From: Bacteroidetes bacterium OLB10
Lineage (GTDB): Bacteria; Bacteroidota; Bacteroidia; AKYH767-A; OLB10
Direction of reading: 5' to 3'
DNA: 43,071 nt
NCBI GenBank assembly: GCA_001567275.1
Contig: LNBX01000005.1
Span: 1 to 43,071 of the forward strand
Below, piece after piece: positions 26,313 to 35,364 of the stretch (position 1 is the stretch's first letter; each line of letters starts with the position of its first letter). A program made the position numbers and the translations under genes. The notes under the pieces are model-generated. The model was given only the letters and a program-made list of their open reading frames with translations. It had not been told where the DNA came from and did not search any database.

Positions 26313-27934
26313 GACAAATATTTTGCAGCTACAGGCATTCTTCTTCCGAATCCGAATGCTTTGGCAGAAATACGCAGCACCGGTGCAAGTTGTCTGCGTT
26401 TGTATTCATTCGTGTTTACCATCTTCAGAATACGGTGCACCAGTTGTTTGTCAAATCCGTCTTCGATAATACGGTCAGGGCCTTTGCGCAGTTCAATATA
26501 ATGATACAGTATTTTGTCTAATACATCATAAGGCGGAAGCGAGTCTGTATCTTTCTGACCGGGGCGCAATTCAGCACTTGGAGCTTTTGTAATAATATTT
26601 TTCGGAATAATCTCTTTATTGCGGTTGATGTAATTGCAAAGCTCATACACTTCTGTTTTGTATAAATCGCCAATCACACTCAGTCCTCCGCACATATCAC
26701 CATACAAAGTTCCATAGCCTACAGCCAGTTCACTTTTGTTAGAAGTGTTCAGCAGTATATGACCAAATTTATTACTGAGAGCCATCAGCATATTTCCACG
26801 AATGCGTGCCTGCAGATTTTCTTCTGTAACATCAAAGGGTCTGTCACCAAACAAAGGTTTAAGTGAATGAAGCAATGTTTCAAACGTAGGATTAATTTCT
26901 ATTTTTTCAGGTTTTATTCCAAGATTATTACACAACTCTTCAGAATCTGAAACAGAGTGGCTGCTCGAAAATGCTGATGGCATCATCACAGGCAAAACAT
27001 TTTCTGACCCCAGCACATCACAGGCAAGCACAGTAACCAAAGCACTGTCCACTCCTCCCGAAAGTCCGAGTATTGCTTTACTGAAACCCATTTTTGAAAA
27101 ATAATCTTTTATACCAAGTGTCAGCGCCTGATAGATGAGTTCATATTTTTCTTTTTTATTTTCGGTTGAAAGAACAGGATTTTTTGTGTCAATATAAATT
27201 ATCTTCTCTTCGAAGTAAGGACCTTCATGTATCAGCTCTCCCGATGCATTATAGAACAAAGAACCTCCGTCAAAAATTATTTCGGTTTGTGCGCCCACAT
27301 GATTTACATACAACAGTGGCAGCTGATTCTGCTTTACGTTGCGAAGCAAAATGGCTTTACGTTTCTGAGCATGTTGATAATCGAAAGGCGATGCGGCAAT
27401 ATTGATAATAAGAGAAGGGTTTTCTTTGATAAGATCTTCCATTGGTGAGTGGATATACATCGGATCTTCTTCCATGTTCCACAAATCTTCGCAGATGGTG
27501 AGTGCTATTTTTTGTCCTTTAAAAGAAACACATTCAAATTTTCTGCCCGGCTCAAAATAACGGTACTCATCAAAAATATCATAAGTAGGCAACAACGCTT
27601 TATGAATCACAGATTGAATATTGCCATCATTCAAAAAGAAAGCAGAGTTATACAGATTTTTACCTTCAATAACAGGATTTCGGGAAGGGCAACCTACTAT
27701 AGCTGCAATACCGGTACATGAGGCTGCAATTTTTTCAATGGCAATATAACATCGTTCAATAAAATCATCAAACTCCAGAAAATCAAGAGGAGGATAAGCA
27801 GTAACGGCAAGTTCAGGAAAAACAATCAGGTCGGCACCTGCAGCCTTAGCCTCTTCTATTGCCTGAATAATTTTTTGAGTGTTCTGTTCAAAATTGCCCA
27901 CATGAAAGTTGAGCTGGGCAAGAGCTATTTGCAT
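26309..27934 (-). CDS. nadE: Glutamine-dependent NAD+ synthetase
   Basis: Last step of NAD biosynthesis: amidates nicotinate adenine dinucleotide with ammonia released from glutamine. The 541-aa chain has an N-terminal nitrilase-type glutaminase domain with the catalytic triad Glu 41 (VFPELAVTAYPP), Lys 112 (HKALLPTYD) and Cys 148 (LTICEDLW). The C-terminal synthetase domain has the ATP-binding SGGVDS loop (292-297), 'NTSNKSELAVGYGTLYGDMCGG' and 'KAPSAELRPGQKDTDSLPPY'. Complete and typical. Ends in a four-base convergent overlap with the small lipoprotein gene. Confidence 0.97.
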   Translation of the reverse strand: MQIALAQLNFHVGNFEQNTQKIIQAIEEAKAAGADLIVFPELAVTAYPPLDFLEFDDFIERCYIAIEKIAASCTGIAAIVGCPSRNPVIEGKNLYNSAFFLNDGNIQSVIHKALLPTYDIFDEYRYFEPGRKFECVSFKGQKIALTICEDLWNMEEDPMYIHSPMEDLIKENPSLIINIAASPFDYQHAQKRKAILLRNVKQNQLPLLYVNHVGAQTEIIFDGGSLFYNASGELIHEGPYFEEKIIYIDTKNPVLSTENKKEKYELIYQALTLGIKDYFSKMGFSKAILGLSGGVDSALVTVLACDVLGSENVLPVMMPSAFSSSHSVSDSEELCNNLGIKPEKIEINPTFETLLHSLKPLFGDRPFDVTEENLQARIRGNMLMALSNKFGHILLNTSNKSELAVGYGTLYGDMCGGLSVIGDLYKTEVYELCNYINRNKEIIPKNIITKAPSAELRPGQKDTDSLPPYDVLDKILYHYIELRKGPDRIIEDGFDKQLVHRILKMVNTNEYKRRQLAPVLRISAKAFGFGRRMPVAAKYLS

Positions 27935-28099
27935 AGTTTGAAATTGAGATACAAAAGTACAGTTATTAGAGAAATGAAAATATAAAGAAGAGTAACCTTT
28001 TTACAAATCATTTTTAATATTTTCGTGCGGCTGACAGCTTTATTGATATTAATATTGCAGGGAACTGTCACAAAAAAATAACACATAAAAATTAAATGT

Positions 28100-28495
28100 A
28101 TGAACAGAATAATAAATCCCTGGGCTAACGATCGTGTAAAAGACTTTTTGTTGTTGTTTTTACGACTTGCAGTAGGAGCATTGCTGGTTTCGCAACATGG
28201 ATATCCCAAATTGCTGAAGCTGATGTCAGGCGAACCCATTCAGTTTGCAGCAGTGATGGGAATGAGTGAAAAAACTTCTTTCATTCTCGCCATGTTTGCA
28301 GAATTTATCTGTGCCATACTGGTGATGCTTGGAGTGTTTACTAGACTTGCAGCAATACCAATCATCATTACTTTTCTTGTAATAGTTTTTCATGTGAAGG
28401 GTGGCAATCCTGTTTCAGATCGTGAACTCCCTATGCTTTATCTTATTTTTTATACCTACATATTTTTTTTCAGGGGCGGGAAAACATTCATTTGA
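28100..28495 (+). CDS. DoxX-family membrane protein
   Basis: The 131-aa product has four predicted membrane helices. 'LLFLRLAVGALLVSQHGYPKLLKLMSG', 'EFICAILVMLGVFTRLAAIPIIITFLVIVF' and 'LPMLYLIFYTYIFFF' fit the DoxX/DoxD-like family, whose role is poorly defined (some act in thiol or redox stress). It is divergent from nadE; the start at 28100 matches the usual short N-terminus. No operon partner is evident. Confidence 0.85.
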   Translation: MNRIINPWANDRVKDFLLLFLRLAVGALLVSQHGYPKLLKLMSGEPIQFAAVMGMSEKTSFILAMFAEFICAILVMLGVFTRLAAIPIIITFLVIVFHVKGGNPVSDRELPMLYLIFYTYIFFFRGGKTFI

Positions 28496-28498
28496 TAA

Positions 28499-28579
28499 CA
28501 TCTTCCGCAAAATGATGAAACGAAAACAATAAACGGTTGTTTATTTCATTACCGGTATTGAGTGTTTCGTTTGAAGATG
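28499..28579. repeat. Nested inverted repeats between the DoxX-like and EEP nuclease genes
   Basis: Outer arms CATCTTC (28499-28505) and GAAGATG (28573-28579), inner arms AATAAAC (28528-28534) and GTTTATT (28539-28545) around GGTT, with partly matching GAAACG/CGTTTC segments between. It may be a weak terminator or a regulatory structure. Confidence 0.45.
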
Positions 28580-28590
28580 AGTGTTAACTG

Positions 28591-29402
28591 ATGCTGAAAA
28601 GATTCCTACTGTTAATTTTTATTCATCTTGTTGCAGCTACCTGGGGTGTGGCGCAGGTGATTACAGTTTGCACGTGGAATCTCAAAGACTTTGGTAAAAG
28701 TAAAACTGATGATGAGATAAGTTACATTGCCGGTACATTGAAAGATTTTGATATAGTTGCCATACAGGAAGTAGTGGCAGGCGATGGCGGTGCACAAACG
28801 GTAGCTCAATTACAGGATGTCCTTAACAGAAAAGGAGCCAAATGGGATTATACCATCAGCAATCCTACTTCAGGAAGCTACAAAACCGAACGCTATGCTT
28901 ATCTCTGGAAAACAAAAAAATAACCAAGGTGGGTAATGCATGGTTAGAAAAAAATTATGCTGTTGAAATTGAACGTGAGCCTTATTTCTGCACTTTTAAA
29001 TCAGGCAATTTGTTTTTTACCCTGGTAAATTTTCATGCTGTAACCAAATCACAACAACCGGAAAGAGAGATTAAATATTTCAAATTTATGCCGGCAGAGT
29101 ATGCAAGTCTTAATCTTATTTTCTGTGGAGATTTTAACTGCCCGTCAACACATACTGTATTTAATCCGTTGAAATCACTCGGATATACACCTGCACTGCA
29201 AGGACAAAAATCATCGCTCAGGCAGCGTTGTATAAATGATGATTGTCTGGCCTCAGCGTATGATAACATCTTTTACAATAGTTATAAAATAAAAATTGTG
29301 GAAGCTGGTATCGTTCACTTTTACAAAGATTTTGTATCGTTTGATGCTGCCAGACACTTATCCGATCATGTACCGGTGTACATTAAATTTTCAGCGAAGT
29401 GA
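28591..29402 (+). pseudogene. Secreted endonuclease/exonuclease/phosphatase (EEP) protein, frame broken in an A7 run
   Basis: The first frame (28591-28923) gives a signal peptide (ending TWGVAQ) and the start of the EEP fold: 'VCTWNLKDFG' (Asn 30), 'DIVAIQEVVAG' (Glu 60), then stops just after the A7 run at 28914-28920. The remainder is in the -1 frame: 'LVNFHAVTK', 'LIFCGDFNCP' and 'ARHLSDHVPVYIKF' supply the catalytic His, Asp, Asn and Asp-His. Together they make one complete enzyme of about 270 aa. One extra A would restore it. The 0-frame codons ACA AAA AAA TAA contain A AAA AAA, a canonical -1 slippery heptamer whose slip gives exactly the needed frame, so a working frameshift gene cannot be excluded; consensus error is the simplest reading. 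Confidence 0.83.
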
Positions 29403-29428
29403 GTTAAATTAATAAATGAGATAAGGAA

Positions 29429-29671
29429 TCAGGAAGAGTGATGCTCTTTGTCTTTTCTCTTTTTATAAAAAAAATAGGCACCAACACCTACTAAAACATA
29501 GGGCACAGCCATTAGGTATAAAATTCCTTTGTTCAGTCCTTTTCCTGCTGTATATCCCTGCTCAACGTTGCTCTCAGCACCAAGGCGACAAACACTGCAC
29601 TGCGCCAATGCCTGATGCGTTGTAATGATTAGCAGCAGGAATGTGATGAGGTAAAAAAATCTGCGTTTCAT
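29429..29671 (-). CDS. Small CSVC membrane protein (80 aa)
   Basis: Signal peptide ending HQALAQ, mature N-terminus CSVCRLGAESN, then a single membrane helix (residues 47-69, NKGILYLMAVPYVLVGVGAYFFY) and a basic tail. I recall similar short proteins with a CSxC start in Bacteroidota; their function is unknown, and the two Cys suggest a redox or metal role by inference. The ATG follows the restored infB stop by one base (TAA, A, ATG), so it is likely translated with infB. Confidence 0.75.
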   Translation of the reverse strand: MKRRFFYLITFLLLIITTHQALAQCSVCRLGAESNVEQGYTAGKGLNKGILYLMAVPYVLVGVGAYFFYKKRKDKEHHSS

Positions 29672-29672
29672 T

Positions 29673-32600
29673 TTAAACCGTTAAAGTTCTCTTTACAGCA
29701 ACCTGTTCATAGCCTTCAATAATATCGCCTATCTTAATATCGTTAAAGTTTTCGATACTCAGTCCACACTCAAACCTGCGGTAACCTCTTTCACATCATC
29801 TTTGAATCGTTTGAGAGAAGCAAGTTTGCCGGAGTAAGTAACAATTCCGTCACGAATTACTCTGATGGCAGTATTACGGGTCATTTTTCCGTCAAGCACC
29901 ATACAACCTGCAATGGTTCCCACCTTAGGTATTTTAAATGTTTCTCGAACTTCAATATTGCAAACAATCTTTTCTTCAAACTCGGGAGCAAGCATACCTT
30001 CCATGGCAGCTTTAATCTCGTTGATGGCATCATAAATGATGGAGTAAAGACGGATTTCTATTTCTTCTTTCTCTGCCAGTTTGCGTGCATTTACTGAAGG
30101 TCGCACCTGGAAGCCTACAATAATCGCTTCGGATGCTGATGCAAGTAACACATCCGATTCTGTAATAGCACCAACCGATTTATGAATGATATTTACCTGT
30201 ATTTCCTCAGTAGAAAGTTTGAGTAATGAGTCGGCAAGTGCTTCAATTGAACCATCCACATCACCTTTCACAATTATGTTCAGCTCTTTGAAGTTGCCTA
30301 AAGACAAACGTCTTCCTATTTCATCAAGAGTAATGTGTTTATGTGTACGAATGCCCTGCTCACGTTGCAACTGCAACCTTCTGTTGGCAATTTCTCTTGC
30401 TTCACGTTCGTCATCCAACACAAAAAACTGATCTCCTGCCTGAGGTGCACCGTTTAATCCGAGGATAAGTGCCGGTGTTGAAGGACCTGCATCTTTTCTT
30501 TTCTGTCCACGCTCGTTGAACATGGCTTTTACACGACCGCTGTAGCTGCCAGCAAGTACAGCATCGCCAACGCGAAGTGTTCCTGCCTGCACCAATACAG
30601 TAGCCAGATATCCGCGGCCTTTGTCCAGAGAAGATTCTATCACAGTTCCTTTTGCATTTTTATCAGGATTTGCTTTCAGGTCGAGTAATTCTGCTTCTAA
30701 CAATACTTTCTCCAGCAATAAATCAACATTCAATCCTTGTTTTGCACTTATTTCCTGAACCTGATATTTTCCTCCCCAGTCTTCCACAAGAATGTTCATC
30801 TTCGAAAGTTGTTCTTTTATTTTTTGGGGATCAGCACCCGGCTTATCAATTTTGTTAATGGCAAAAACAATAGGTACACCTGCCGCCTGTGCGTGGTTAA
30901 TCGCTTCAACGGTTTGGGGCATTACGCTGTCGTCAGCAGCAATAACTATGATGGCTACATCTGTAATTTTTGCTCCACGTGCACGCATGGCAGTAAATGC
31001 TTCGTGACCGGGAGTATCAAGAAATGCTATTCGTTTTCCACTTTCAAGTTTCACTTCGTATGCACCGATATGCTGAGTAATACCTCCGGCTTCACCTGAA
31101 ATCACATTGGTCTTACGGATATAATCCAGCAACGATGTTTTACCGTGATCCACGTGTCCCATCACTGTAACGATAGGAGCTCTTGGTTTCAAATCATCCG
31201 GATTGTCCGGTACTTCTTTAATGGCTTCCTGCACATCTACATCCACAAACTCTGCTTTGGCTCCAAACTCTTCTGAAATTACACCAATGGTTTCAGCATC
31301 CAATCTTTGGTTGATGGATACCAGCATACCAAGAGTCATACAGGTTGAGATAATTTTATTTACATCAACATTCAGCAACTTCGCCAATTCGTTAACCGTT
31401 GCAAATTCAGTAACTTCAATTGTTTTTGATTCTGCAAGTTCTTTGTTCAACTGATCCTGTTTTTCAAGATTTTCTTCACGTCTTTGGGTTCTGCGTTTAG
31501 CTGCAGACGATTTTCCCTTACCACTGTTAAGCGTTGCAAGTGTTGCCTTTATCCTGTCGTGAATTTCTTTATCTGTCAGTTCAGGCTTTTCCTCTACAGG
31601 TTTATTTCCGTGTCTGTTTCTGAAATCACCTTTGCGTTTGAAATCGCTACGACTTGGTCCTCCCTGTGGGCGACCACCGGGAGTTTGACCCTGAGTTTGA
31701 GTTCCTGCTTTAGCAATATCAATTTTCTTGTCTTTGCGCTTACGTTTTTTCTTTCTGTCGTCTTCGGCTGATGTTGCTACCGGTTTTTTCTTAGGAGGGT
31801 CTACAGGTAAAATAATTTTACCAACAATGTTGGGCCCAGTGAGTTTTTTAGACTCTGTGCGATACAACTCTGCCGGAGTTGATTCTGATTTTGATTCAGT
31901 TTCCTCAGCAGGTGCTTCTGCAACAGGAGCTTGCTCTGTTTCGGCTGATGCTACAGGAGTAGTTGTTTCTTCAGCAGCAGGAGTGGTTGACAGTGTAACT
32001 TCCTCTTCTGTTTCAGCAACAGGTGTTTCTTCTTTCTTGTGAGTAGTTTTTTTCTTACCTGTTGTTTCTGCAGTTTCTTCTTTCTTACTTTTCTTTTTCT
32101 GTTCCTTATCCTTTGCTGCTGACTCTTTGTCTGCTTTTGCAGAAGATTTCTTCTTTGATTTTTCTTCCAGTTCTATTTTACCGGTAATCTTGGGTCCTTC
32201 CAGTTTCGAAGCTTTAGCTTTGATAACTTTCTCTTCTTGTTTCTCTTCAGTTTTTACCTCTGCAACAGGTTCTTCGGCAGCAGTTGTTTTTTCTTCCTTT
32301 ACAGCAGATTTTGTTTTTGTGGCTTTTGGTTCTTTGGTTTTTGGTTTTGCAGCCTGATTTTCTGAAGCCTTTTGTTTAATGTTTAAAAGCTTAGAGGCCA
32401 GATCTTCATCCGACTCAGCTTCCTGCTCTGTTTTTTCAGTAGCAATTGGTTTGGCTTCAATAATGGTATTTTCTCTTTTCTGTTTTTCCTTGGTAATTTC
32501 AATAGCTTCCTGTCGGGCATGCATGTCAGGAGCAAATTCCTGCGTAAGCAGCGAAAAAGCCTCTGCCGGGATTTTGGTATTAGGGTTCTTCTCCACCAGA

Positions 32601-32700
32601 ATTCCTTTCTTTTTAAGGAACTCAACAATGTGATCTATCCCCACTCCTAAATCCTTAGTGGCCTTGCTTAAACGTACGTCTTTTTTTTTTCTTCTGACAT
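29673..32700 (-). CDS. infB: Translation initiation factor IF-2 (two apparent single-base deletions)
   Basis: GTPase that brings initiator tRNA to the 30S subunit. Uninterrupted reading spans 29759-32719 (986 codons): an N-terminal IF2N domain ([21 protein letters not shown]), a long Lys/Glu/Ala-rich linker, the G domain with GHVDHGKT (near 521), DTPGHEAF and NKID, then domains II-IV. Both ends look damaged. At the 3' end the frame stops at AGLSVD; one extra base near 29771 gives [14 protein letters not shown]...VKRTLTV, the normal IF2 end, and stops at 29673-29675. At the 5' end the open frame starts with an odd [10 protein letters not shown]; with 11 rather than 10 A (T10 run at 32681-32690) the ATG at 32700 gives [15 protein letters not shown] give the restored limits. 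Third gene of rimP-nusA-infB. Confidence 0.92.
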
Positions 32701-32754
32701 TAATTGCTCTATATTTCAACTACCCGAAAAAACCATTTGGTTTTCCGTACAAAG

Positions 32755-33993
32755 TTATTCAAACTCTTCTTTCAAAATGCGCACAACTTCTTTTATCGTT
32801 TCTTCTTCCAGATCAGCACGTGTTACCAGTTCATCTACCGGAATTGCCAATACATCCTTCGCTGTGTCGCAACCTATCTTTTTAAATTCTTCAATAATCC
32901 ATGGTTCTATTTCGTCTGTAAACTCATCCAGATCCACATCTTCATCGTCTTCCACATCTGAATCGCGATATACATCAATTTCATATCCTGTTAGTTTACC
33001 GGCAAGTTTAATGTTGTTACCGCCTTTGCCTATGGCCAAGGAAACCTGATCTGATTTCATATAAACTGCGGCCTTCTTGTTTTCTTCGTCAATTTTTATC
33101 TCGGTAATTTTTGCAGGACTCAATGCTCTCTGAATGTAGAGCGAAATATTAGTGGTATAATTGATTACGTCAATATTTTCGTTTCGCAATTCTCTTACAA
33201 TTCCGTGAATGCGTGATCCTTTCATACCCACACAGGCTCCTACAGGATCTATTCTGTCGTCATACGATTCAACAGCCACCTTGGCTCTTTCACCTGGCTC
33301 TCGTACAATATTTTTAATCGTAATAAGTCCATCAAACACTTCCGGTACTTCCAGTTCAAACAAGCGTTCGAGATACACCGGTGCTGTGCGCGATAAGATG
33401 ATACGAGGACTTCCTCCCTGCATTTCCACTCTCAGAACTACTGCTCTGATGGTGTCGCCTTTTTTGAAAAAGTCAGCAGGAATCTGCTCACTCTTTGGCA
33501 AAATCAGTTCATTACCTTCGTCATCTATCACCAGAATTTCTTTTTTCCATGCCTGATAAACTTCTCCTGTAATGATTTCGCCAACGCGGTCTTTATATTT
33601 TTGATAGATAGATTCTTTTTCCAACTCCATGATGCGAGCCACCAGATTCTGGCGGGCACTCAACACTGCTCTTCTGCCGAAATCTTCCAGATGAATCTGT
33701 TCGGTAACATCTTCACCAACTTCAAAGTCGGATTCTATTTTTAATGCATCGCTTAATGCAATCTGCGTGTTTTCATCTTCCACCATACCATCTTCCACAA
33801 TGGTGCGGTTGCGATACATTTCCACATCACCTTTTTCGGTATTGATAACCACATCCACGTTGTTTCCTTCGCCATATTTTTTTCTGACCATTGCACGGAA
33901 AACATCTTCCATGATACTCATCAGCGTAGCGCGATCAATATTTTTTGAGTCTTTAAACTCACTAAACGATTCTATGAGGACTGCGTGATCCAT
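32755..33993 (-). CDS. nusA: Transcription termination/antitermination factor NusA
   Basis: Binds RNA polymerase and controls pausing, termination and antitermination. The 412-aa chain has the N-terminal polymerase-binding domain (ATLMSIMEDVFRAMVRKKYG), an S1 domain (about 130-200, GEIITGEV), then KH domains with 'DPVGACVGMKGSRIHGIVRELRNENIDVI' and 'SLAIGKGGNNIKLAGKLTGYEIDV'. It lacks the two acidic C-terminal repeats of the E. coli protein, as is usual in Bacteroidota, ending in one acidic/Ile-rich segment. Sits between rimP (9 bases) and infB. Confidence 0.96.
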   Translation of the reverse strand: MDHAVLIESFSEFKDSKNIDRATLMSIMEDVFRAMVRKKYGEGNNVDVVINTEKGDVEMYRNRTIVEDGMVEDENTQIALSDALKIESDFEVGEDVTEQIHLEDFGRRAVLSARQNLVARIMELEKESIYQKYKDRVGEIITGEVYQAWKKEILVIDDEGNELILPKSEQIPADFFKKGDTIRAVVLRVEMQGGSPRIILSRTAPVYLERLFELEVPEVFDGLITIKNIVREPGERAKVAVESYDDRIDPVGACVGMKGSRIHGIVRELRNENIDVINYTTNISLYIQRALSPAKITEIKIDEENKKAAVYMKSDQVSLAIGKGGNNIKLAGKLTGYEIDVYRDSDVEDDEDVDLDEFTDEIEPWIIEEFKKIGCDTAKDVLAIPVDELVTRADLEEETIKEVVRILKEEFE

Positions 33994-34002
33994 TTTACTT
34001 AT

Positions 34003-34464
34003 TTATTTGAAATTTAAATCAAGTTTTGTTTCTTTAATCTGCTCCATAGGGATAACCGTATGTACAGGTTCCGGTTTTTCCTTTCCTTTTTTGGCACCCT
34101 TTGGTGGCTGAACGATTTCTATTTTTTCTTCAGTGGCATTCTGCAAAACTCCCCGGTAGTGCTGACCTTCAGTAGTGATGACTTTTACATTTTTGCCTAT
34201 CCGTTTGAGATATTGCTTAAAAACTTTCAGCGGCTGATCCATTCCTGGAGAGCCTACTTCGAGTTCATGTTTTTCAAATATACCGGTGCTCTCAAGCGAC
34301 TGATACAGGTGACGACTCAGTGCTGCACACTCATCAATGGTAATACCTGAGGTTTTATCAACCGACACCAATACCTTTCCGGGAGTGATTTTAGACTCCA
34401 CCAGAAATATATCCTTATCCTGAATATAATCCGTAATATGTTGATTTATAACTCCGATATCCAT
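34003..34464 (-). CDS. rimP: Ribosome maturation factor RimP
   Basis: Helps assemble the 30S subunit. The 153-aa product has the RimP pattern: 'DIFLVESKITPGKVLVSVDKTSGITIDECAALSRHL', 'ELEVGSPGMDQPLKVFKQYLKRIGKNVKV' and a C-terminal SH3-like part 'GQHYRGVLQNATEEKIEI'. First gene of the rimP-nusA-infB operon, with a leader of about 55 bases that contains a terminator-like hairpin. Confidence 0.95.
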   Translation of the reverse strand: MDIGVINQHITDYIQDKDIFLVESKITPGKVLVSVDKTSGITIDECAALSRHLYQSLESTGIFEKHELEVGSPGMDQPLKVFKQYLKRIGKNVKVITTEGQHYRGVLQNATEEKIEIVQPPKGAKKGKEKPEPVHTVIPMEQIKETKLDLNFK

Positions 34465-34482
34465 CTCTGTGTTAGGTCTATA

Positions 34483-34505
34483 AGAAAAGGGGACATCGTC
34501 CCCTT
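34483..34505 (-). promoter_or_regulatory. Terminator-like hairpin in the rimP-nusA-infB leader (candidate attenuator)
   Basis: On the minus strand an 8-bp stem, AAGGGGAC/GTCCCCTT with a 3-base loop, is followed by TTTTCTT. It lies between the -7 box and the rimP ATG. No gene upstream on this strand needs a terminator, since the next gene is divergent. Attenuation of the operon, perhaps by NusA itself, is inference. Confidence 0.55.
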
Positions 34506-34526
34506 CAACTCATCCAAATAACTCCA

Positions 34527-34534
34527 CAAAAGTA
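34527..34534 (-). promoter_or_regulatory. Candidate -7 box of the rimP-nusA-infB operon
   Basis: TACTTTTG on the minus strand fits TAnnTTTG, 62 bases upstream of the rimP ATG. The nearest TTG upstream is only 13 bases away, closer than usual, so the -33 box is not supported. Confidence 0.45.
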
Positions 34535-34595
34535 AGAAAATAATTAACAAGTTTTGTAAGAGTAATTTTGTTTATTTTTAGCCTAAAATAAAACT

Positions 34596-35315
34596 ATGCT
34601 CGAAAAAATCCGCCTTGACAAAATACTTTTCCTTGATATTGAGACTGTTCCACAGGAGCAGTCGTTTGAAAAGCTGGATGCAAAAAGTCGTGAACTCTGG
34701 CTGAATAAATCAAAATTTATAAACAAAACACCCTCTGACGAGGATCATCTGTATAACCGTGCAGGCATTTATGCAGAGTTTGGAAAAATTGTATGTATCT
34801 CCACCGGTTATTTCACCGTCACCGGAAAAGAAAAGCAACTTCACATAAAGTCATATTACGGTGATGACGAAAAAGCTTTGATTGCCTCATTCAAAGAGTT
34901 GTTGGATAAGCAGTTTTACAAATCAGATCACATGTTGTGTGCCCACAACGGCAAAGAATTTGATTTTCCGTACCTGTGCAGGCGTATGCTGATTAACCGT
35001 ATTAAACTTCCGGCAATACTTGATATTGCAGGCAAGAAACCATGGGAAATTCAACACCTCGACACCATGGAGCTTTGGCGTTTTGGCGATTATAAAAACT
35101 ATACTCCTCTTGCTCTGTTGGCTCATATTTTCGGCATACCCAGCCCCAAGGAAGAGATGGACGGAAGTCAGGTATGTAAAGTTTACTGGCAGGAAAAAAA
35201 TCTGAAAAAAATTGCTGAATACTGCCGCAAAGATGTGATAACGATTGTGCAGCTATTTCTGCATTTTAAGAACGAAGAAATTTTAAGTGATACACAAATC
35301 AGAGTTGAAGATTAA
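34596..35315 (+). CDS. Predicted 3'-5' exonuclease (PolB-like exonuclease family)
   Basis: DnaQ/DEDD-fold nuclease. The 239-aa product shows 'ILFLDIETVP' (first Asp and Glu), 'LCAHNGKEFDFPYLCRRML' (ExoII, Asp) and 'IAEYCRKDVITIVQLFL' (ExoIII, YxxxD type). These fit the PolB-like predicted exonuclease family 2, which is not part of a polymerase chain. The substrate and role (repair or RNA turnover) are not known. Single gene, divergent from the rimP operon. Confidence 0.88.
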   Translation: MLEKIRLDKILFLDIETVPQEQSFEKLDAKSRELWLNKSKFINKTPSDEDHLYNRAGIYAEFGKIVCISTGYFTVTGKEKQLHIKSYYGDDEKALIASFKELLDKQFYKSDHMLCAHNGKEFDFPYLCRRMLINRIKLPAILDIAGKKPWEIQHLDTMELWRFGDYKNYTPLALLAHIFGIPSPKEEMDGSQVCKVYWQEKNLKKIAEYCRKDVITIVQLFLHFKNEEILSDTQIRVED

Positions 35316-35364
35316 CTCACAACTGTTTAATCATACTCCCTTAAACTGCTACAGTAAAAATTAC

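Noticed and set aside
28842..29402. Second half of the EEP nuclease as a separate gene
   Set aside because: It lacks a signal peptide and the first catalytic residues, and joins exactly to the first half after a one-base change.
30186..32633. Many Ser/Phe-rich plus-strand frames over infB
   Set aside because: They mirror the Lys/Glu/Ala-rich codons of the IF2 linker and G domain.
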